This document shows, piece after piece, positions 59,706 to 64,000 of a stretch of DNA of 64,000 bases. Positions within the stretch are counted from its first letter, which is position 1. Every line of letters begins with the position of its first letter. The stretch comes from Caprella mutica (lineage: Eukaryota; Arthropoda; Malacostraca; Amphipoda; Caprellidae), in contig CANNZV010000878.1 in NCBI GenBank assembly GCA_947561585.1, forward strand, positions 62,001 to 126,000. Reading direction: 5' to 3'. The position numbers and the translations under genes were made by a program. Under the pieces are notes generated by a model that searched no databases, was not told where the DNA came from, and saw only the letters and a list, made by a program, of their open reading frames with translations.

Positions 59706-59765
59706 TAATATCAGAGATCTCATAAACACGGGCCAAGTAAAAACTTGGCACAAGCATCATGGATG
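59706..59765 (-). ncRNA. C/D-like snoRNA with internal hairpin, copy 2
   Basis: C-like ATGATGC, D CTGA, and between them the perfect stem GCCAAGT/ACTTGGC. About 50 nt identical to 61042-61100 although the flanks differ. Host intron 13. Confidence 0.65.
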
Positions 59766-59919
59766 AAATTAATAGAAGAAATTAATTAAAACCTTACCTG
59801 TTGACAACTGCAGTCCATATAAATTCTCCAAGAAGATCACACAAATTCTATCCATTTCCTTGCAGCTTCTGTGGAAGATTTAGAGAAATTAGAACAAAGT
59901 TCTACAGTGGAAAGTAAAA

Positions 59920-59997
59920 CTATCAGCATATAACAATCAGCAACAACCAATCATCAGTGGCATCAGCCTGGGGCGGTAAATACAATTCATCAGCAAA
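59920..59997 (-). ncRNA. Box C/D snoRNA with 28S CTGGGGCGGTA guide
   Basis: C TGATGA (59987-59992), D' CTGA preceded by TTTACCGCCCCAG, which complements CTGGGGCGGTAAA-like sequence; CTGGGGCGGTA is universally conserved in eukaryotic 28S domain V. C' TGATGA, and two possible D boxes (59937-59940 or 59923-59926). Host intron 12. Confidence 0.8.
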
Positions 59998-60150
59998 AAC
60001 TTTAAGAAATTACTTATTTTAATTCAAACTTACATTATGTATCAGCTCTTTATTTGGTACACCAAATATACTTTCTCTGGAATCTGCCGAGTAGAAAATA
60101 TTTCCATTAGTTATAATGGTTTGATGCAACAGTCACTAAACTGGTGAGAA

Positions 60151-60221
60151 AAATATCAGCCAATAGTTTGGACACAGAAAATTCATCAGTTTCTCAGTCG
60201 GGGAAAATTTTCATCAGAGTA
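60151..60221 (-). ncRNA. Box C/D snoRNA, TTTTCCCCGA family, copy 2
   Basis: All four boxes canonical: TGATGA, CTGA, TGATGA, CTGA. The 3' guide includes GTGTCCAAACTATTGG. Host intron 11. Confidence 0.85.
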
Positions 60222-60374
60222 ACAATAAAATTGAAGAAAGTGAGGGAATTTACCTGACAAAAACTGTAACTTCATTTCACTGGCGGTAGAAACTGGTTAG
60301 ACTATTTCTGTAGAGTAAAGAAAACTCCTTAGTTATTTCACAAATTAAACTATTATTGGGAGAAGAATATTGTA

Positions 60375-60446
60375 AATCATCCAGGCAAGAGAGTCTTCAT
60401 GTTAATCAGAAGAAATGGTGAACCGTTACTTGTGTATAATCATTAG
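60375..60446 (-). ncRNA. snoRNA-like unit with atypical boxes, copy 2
   Basis: About 68 nt identical to 61241-61312. Bounded by ATGATTA (C-like) and CTGG (D-like), with an internal CTGA and ATGAAGA that could be D'/C'. Assigned by position in host intron 10 and by copy conservation. Confidence 0.6.
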
Positions 60447-60596
60447 GAGGATAATCTGAGGAAGACTTTCACTCTACTAACCTCTTTGGTGAAGACTGGA
60501 GCTGATGACAAACTTTGGGAGGAACTCCTAACAACACCTGAAAGAAACAAGAGCATCAAATATCTGTCACCGGAAGTGACACAGAGTGACCGTGTG

Positions 60597-60668
60597 TTGT
60601 GTCAGTTAATAGTTTGGACACATTGGAGTCATCAAACAATCAGTCGGGGAATGTTTTCATCATAATGA
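60597..60668 (-). ncRNA. Box C/D snoRNA, TTTTCCCCGA family, copy 1
   Basis: C ATGATGA, D' CTGA after ACATTCCCCGA (a compensated variant), C' TTGATGA, D CTGA; 3' guide GTGTCCAAACTATTAA close to copy 2. Host intron 9. Confidence 0.85.
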
Positions 60669-60810
60669 AGATGTTTCTTTTTAAATGAGGAGCTCTGAAT
60701 TACCTGGCCTAACATTTCCTCCCAGGAAGTCACGGCAATCACATTTCTGGAAAGAGAAATTCAGATTTAGTACCAACACATTTATAGTGAACAGTGACTA
60801 TCCAATAGTA

Positions 60811-60882
60811 GCATTTCAGTCAAGTGGATGGTGAGTATGTCATCAAGGCAGTCAGATGATATAATCAAAGCATCATGATTAG
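60811..60882 (-). ncRNA. Box C/D snoRNA, unassigned
   Basis: C-like ATGATGC, D' CTGA, C' TTGATGA, D CTGA. 3' guide CTCACCATCCACTTGA; I do not recognise the target. Host intron 8. Confidence 0.7.
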
Positions 60883-61041
60883 CAAACTTTGGAGTGAAAG
60901 ATGCCAGCAACTTACCAGCTGTTGGGGAAATTTGTCCAGGCTGAAGAAACCAGGAGTTCTGTGAAAGAAGAAGTTACAGCTTTAATATAAAGCCTTCATT
61001 ACATCTACAATATAGCAATTCATTGGTATCAGTAAGAGGTT

Positions 61042-61100
61042 CATATCAGAGATCTCATAAACACGGGCCAAGTAAAAACTTGGCACAAGCATCACAAGTA
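61042..61100 (-). ncRNA. C/D-like snoRNA with internal hairpin, copy 1
   Basis: C-like GTGATGC, D CTGA (61046-61049), 3' guide GTTTATGAGATCT. Host intron 7; its acceptor distance (83 nt) is among the longest of the cluster, as is that of its sister copy (84 nt). Confidence 0.65.
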
Positions 61101-61240
61101 TTTTGATGCTAAAATATCATCAAGTCATACACACCTTCAATGTTCACTGCGTGTGTCCCCAACATTAATTCAGAGACTGAAAGAAAGGAAACATTCTATC
61201 AGATGATGAAATGGATGAAAGAATTAGAGATTAAGGATTT

Positions 61241-61312
61241 ATAATCATCCAGGCAAGAGAGTCTTCATGTTAATCAGAAGAAATGGTGAACCGTTACTTG
61301 TGTATAATCATT
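61241..61312 (-). ncRNA. snoRNA-like unit with atypical boxes, copy 1
   Basis: Same 68-nt body as 60375-60446, including guide-like GTAACGGTTCACCATTTCTT before CTGA. Host intron 6. Lacks a canonical terminal D box. Confidence 0.6.
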
Positions 61313-61453
61313 TTAACATCACACTGCTATAACTGTCATATGTACTCACGGGAGATGATTTAGCAAATCAGAAAATGGCAGACACCCAAACACTGTGAAC
61401 GGAAGAAATGAAATTAGAGCGAGAAATGGTGAGATTTCACGGAATAATCTACA

Positions 61454-61525
61454 AGAGATCAGTTCTTGGTGGTAAAGTCAGCATTGGTTCTCAGCAGTAG
61501 CAAGTACGATATCATCATAATTAGA
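61454..61525 (-). ncRNA. U24-like box C/D snoRNA
   Basis: C ATGATGA (61512-61518), D' CTGA after CTTGCTACTG, D CTGA (61459-61462) after TTTACCACCAAGAA. The pair of guides TTGCTA and ACCACCAAGA, both against the 28S stretch TCTTGGTGGTAGTAGCAAAT, is the signature of U24 (SNORD24). Host intron 5. The guide-to-box spacing seems offset by about two nt from the human form, so the modified base may differ. Confidence 0.85.
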
Positions 61526-61661
61526 AGTGGAAAATAGTATAGCAGTTGTATTTACCTTTCACTCACTCCTATGATTGACGGGAAGTTATACCAGCCTGAT
61601 GTCTGCAATAAAAGAAGTACTGTTAGACAGGAATATAATAAAATAATAGATACAGTCTAGT

Positions 61662-61735
61662 AGGCATCAGCATGGTTTATAGCAAAGGGTTAGAATCATT
61701 GGTCTCATAAGAGGTATCAAGTAACATCATAAGGA
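61662..61735 (-). ncRNA. Box C/D snoRNA, unassigned
   Basis: C-like ATGATGT, possible C' AATGATT, D CTGA (61667-61670) after TTTGCTATAAACCATG. Host intron 4. Confidence 0.65.
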
Positions 61736-61869
61736 TCAAAAAGATAGAAGGCAATTCTCCACACTCACCATCACGATGGAGAACTGCTAATGGTGACAAA
61801 GGTAACTGGTGAAGGAGAAAAGGAGTACATTAAGTAAGGTGGACATGGCTACTGAACTCTTCGTAAAGG

Positions 61870-61941
61870 ACATTTTCAGTATCCTTTTGACAGTTTGTAG
61901 CCTTCAGAAAAGTCAGGCAAACTATTTTCATCACAATATGT
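61870..61941 (-). ncRNA. Box C/D snoRNA, unassigned
   Basis: C GTGATGA, D' CTGA, D CTGA (61876-61879), closed by an ACAT/ATGT terminal stem. 3' guide CTGTCAAAAGGATA. Host intron 3. Confidence 0.8.
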
Positions 61942-62115
61942 TCACTTGTATAAACTAAAGATATAATAATTAAATTGATATTACCTCTATGCATGTTGCA
62001 GACTTGCTTGGAGAAAGATCGTAGAACTCGAAAACACATATTTCCATGATTCACTCCTGTAGGAAAAACATTCAATTAATTACAATTTCAGAGCACAGCA
62101 AATCAACAGGTTTAT

Positions 62116-62185
62116 TTCTCCTATCAGTATAGTTTGGTTTGTCTTCACAGCTGTCGAGAACAGGTCTGTAGTATCATCAGGAGAA
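62116..62185 (-). ncRNA. U25-like box C/D snoRNA
   Basis: Terminal stem TTCTCC/GGAGAA encloses C TGATGA and D CTGA. The 5' guide ACAGACCTGTT complements AACAGGTCTGT, the conserved 18S site guided by U25 (SNORD25) in vertebrates, where U25 also lives in the UHG host. D' is degenerate (CTCG). Host intron 2. Confidence 0.88.
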
Positions 62186-62247
62186 TGGAAATGGAGGTAC
62201 AATTCTTCATATACTAACCATGAGAGGATATCTTCTTTGATGGATGT

Positions 62248-62757
62248 CCTACAGAGCAGCAGTGCCTTTTCACGTCCTACAGAGAGCAGCAGTGCCTTTT
62301 CACGTCCTACAGAGAGCAGCAGTGCCTTTTCACGTCCTACAGAGAGCAGCAGTGCCTTTTCACGTCCTACAGAGAGCAGTAGTGCCTTTTCACGTCCTAC
62401 AGAGAGCAGCAGTGCCTTTTCACGTCCTACAGAGAGCAGCAGTGCCTTTTCACGTCCTACAGAGAGCAGCAGTGCCTTTTCACGTCCTACAGAGAGCAGC
62501 AGTGCCTTTTCACGTCCTACAGAGAGCAGCAGTGCCTTTTCACGTCCTACAGAGAGCAGCAGTGCCTTTTCACGTCCTACAGAGAGCAGCAGTGCCTTTT
62601 CACGTCCTACAGAGAGCAGCAGTGCCTTTTCACGTCCTACAGAGAGCAGCAGTGCCTTTTCACGTCCTACAGAGAGCAGCAGTGCCTTTTCACGTCCTAC
62701 AGAGAGCAGCGGTGCCTTTTCACGTCCTACAGAGAGCAGCGGTGCCTTTTCACGTCA
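62248..62757. repeat. 30-bp minisatellite in host-gene exon 2, 17 copies
   Basis: Plus-strand unit CCTACAGAGAGCAGCAGTGC then CTTTTCACGT, nearly invariant (AGCAGC, AGCAGT, AGCGGT). On the transcribed minus strand each unit contains CTGCTCTCTGTAGG, which resembles a 3' splice site. The divisible-by-three period makes long frames (SSAFSRPTE repeats) that are not genes. Confidence 0.98.
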
Positions 62758-62836
62758 ACTGTACAATAAGTTCTGAAATGAAAAAAAATAACGTCAGTAA
62801 TTTGAAATAGAGTACATAAGCTTTATGGTAGGTTAC

Positions 62837-62898
62837 TTCATCAGAAAGTTGTGTCCACATAATCTATTGAGACAGGGATAACTAGATCATCATAAAGG
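62837..62898 (-). ncRNA. Box C/D snoRNA, ACAGGGATAACT-guide family, copy 1
   Basis: C ATGATGA (62887-62893), D CTGA (62841-62844), guide AGTTATCCCTGT as in 59239-59303; the 3' guides differ between the two copies. Host intron 1. Confidence 0.8.
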
Positions 62899-62914
62899 AA
62901 TAGGACAAATTACT

Positions 62915-62965
62915 TGGGTATGGAGTTATCTGACTGTTCCACATCTTCGATCATCTTATTAAATA
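62915..62965. mobile_element. Palindromic MITE left end in host intron 1
   Basis: GGGTATGGAGTTATCTGACT then GTTCCACATCTTCGATCATC; no core or right arm follows. Confidence 0.6.
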
Positions 62966-63034
62966 ATTAAAATAAAGTGTTGAAAAGTTAAATCTTACAT
63001 TTTTCAGTGCTAGTTACCCTCGCAGAATGCGGGA

Positions 63035-63385
63035 AGGTCATATTTTACCCGGCCTTTATTTATTTATCATCTTGTTATTCGCATTAACTGAAAAAGTGTT
63101 CAACCAAATTGACTAAAATTTGGCAAAACGATTGGTCAATGTCCAGTGACCTGCTGGTAGAATTTTGAAGCGTTCCGGTCAAAGGTCAAGTGGAAGCTTT
63201 CCGGTCAAAGGTCAAGTTTATTTATAACTCAATAACTTTATAAGTACTGAACCATAATACATGAAACTTGGTGGGCTAATTGGGCATTATCCAGTTTATT
63301 AGATTTTGGGAGAGAACGGGTCAAAGCGGCGGCGAAGGTATGCGCTCTACAGAGTGCATGTAATCTAGTTTGGTATGCGATCTGA
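63035..63385 (-). mobile_element. SINE-like element, unexpanded copy
   Basis: On the minus strand begins ACTAGATTACATGCACTCTG and ends AACAAGATGATAAATAAATA. A 24-bp segment (TTCCGGTCAAAGGTCAAG) is duplicated once. It abuts the presumed first exon and promoter of the snoRNA host gene. Confidence 0.65.
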
Positions 63386-64000
63386 GAGGTTTATGTGCTG
63401 TGATAATACATTAGTATTTCTATTTGAATTTTACAGTTTAACAGTGAAAGTATCTGTGATACAAAACAAACTATAAAAGAGATATTTCCTCAATTAACTT
63501 GATCATTCGTTTCCTACCCTTTCCTGACTTTACGTTATATTCATATTAGTTTAGTAGGATATTTATTTTAATAAGTATTCCACACTAAGGGCTGATTCAC
63601 ACCATCGCTCCGGTCACGCTCAGCTCACGCTCCAGTCCAATATTCTTTAATGCACTTCACGTAAAGCATTCATACTGGCAGTGCCGGTCAGGTAACGCTC
63701 TGGTCACGATCCAAACAGAAGATATTTTGACTGGAGCATTGCCGGTGTGAACTACCACAGCACTCCAGTCACAGTCCAGTTATATTATTTCACTTTTTTT
63801 TCTTGAATATTAAACATATTTCTTACCTAAGAGGTTTAGTGATACAACCAGTCTTTTTCTTAGAGTGATTTTTTTTTTCAGAGTGGCCTGTTCCTTTTTT
63901 TTCAAATTATTTTGAATTTTAGACAGATTTTTTCGAAAGTTCCAATAGTCATTCGAAGATAACTGAAATATTCAAGTTATGTCATCTATTAGATGAGGAT
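63386..64000. other. Window end with a possible MITE
   Basis: 63593-63757 begins GGGCTGATTCACACC and ends CCGGTGTGAAC, a weak inverted pair around repeated CGCTC(C/T)GGTCACG blocks. No gene seen to the end. Confidence 0.4.

Larger units (their letters stand above)
59070..63035 (-). ncRNA. Non-coding box C/D snoRNA host gene (UHG-like), 16 inferred exons
   Basis: Inferred exons on the minus strand: about 63000-63035, 62219-62772, 61985-62056, 61769-61805, 61567-61602, 61350-61392, 61135-61176, 60916-60958, 60704-60746, 60482-60537, 60254-60307, 60034-60083, 59798-59868, 59558-59621, 59335-59375, 59070-59174. Apart from exon 2 and the ends, exons are 36-72 nt with good acceptors (pyrimidine-CAG) and donors such as GTAAGT, GTGAGT, GTTAGT. 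Every one of the 15 introns holds exactly one snoRNA-like unit ending about 50-85 nt before the acceptor, the spacing known for intronic C/D snoRNAs. Stop codons break all frames across junctions (for example exons 14 to 15), so the spliced RNA is probably non-coding, as in vertebrate UHG and GAS5. The first exon (near TTCCCGCATTCTGCG, pyrimidine-rich start like a TOP promoter) is least certain. Exon 2 contains a minisatellite. Confidence 0.85.

Noticed and set aside
62237..62810. 179- and 188-codon repetitive frames
   Set aside because: Both are frames through the 30-bp minisatellite on the strand opposite to the host gene.

Overview
This is an AT-rich nuclear window from an animal, most likely an arthropod and probably an insect. 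The reasons are short-exon spliced genes, a Rab7 and a NIF3-like gene with animal-type architecture, an arthropod-style CABIT protein, insect core-promoter motifs (DRE and the CAGCTG-type motif) upstream of Rab7, and many small DNA transposons. The species cannot be named from the sequence alone.

Four genes can be supported. (1) Rab7, minus strand, four coding exons at 2263-3903, complete at 206 residues. (2) A NIF3L1 orthologue, plus strand, two coding exons at 22728-24105, complete at 376 residues with a probable mitochondrial leader. (3) A CABIT-domain adaptor-like gene, plus strand, at 47182-52116: eight exons, about 597 residues, CABIT core followed by a basic/serine-rich tail. (4) A non-coding host gene on the minus strand at about 59070-63035. 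It has 16 inferred exons, and each of its 15 introns carries one box C/D snoRNA-like gene, about 50-85 nt from the 3' splice site. Two snoRNAs are recognisable by guide sequence: a U25-like one (18S) and a U24-like one (28S). Several others are cis-duplicated families. One exon of this host gene appears to have been expanded by a 17-copy, 30-bp minisatellite.

The rest is repeat. About 20 minisatellite arrays (units 19 to 56 bp) make up roughly a fifth of the window: 5.5-6.7, 9.7-11.2, 12.7-15.9, 26.5-27.6, 30.1-30.4, 31.2-31.9, 33.6-34.5, 35.2-36.5, 37.3-37.8, 40.8-41.2, 42.0-42.5, 43.2-43.6, 44.7-45.7 and 62.2-62.8 kb. Between them lie non-autonomous DNA transposons, several with clean target-site duplications: a 227-248 bp hAT-like family (three copies, each with a perfect 8-bp duplication), a 957-bp hAT-like element, an 843-bp foldback element, the CCAGTCTGCAGA family, and a very abundant palindromic family with the core GGTATCCATGATACC. 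There are also a LINE 3'-end family (three copies), a Tc1/mariner transposase remnant, and large nested foldback structures at 55-58 kb.

The four genes have unrelated jobs (late endosome traffic, a NIF3 metal-binding protein, signalling adaptor, rRNA modification) and show no operon-like organisation. The most informative object is the snoRNA host gene together with its exonic minisatellite.
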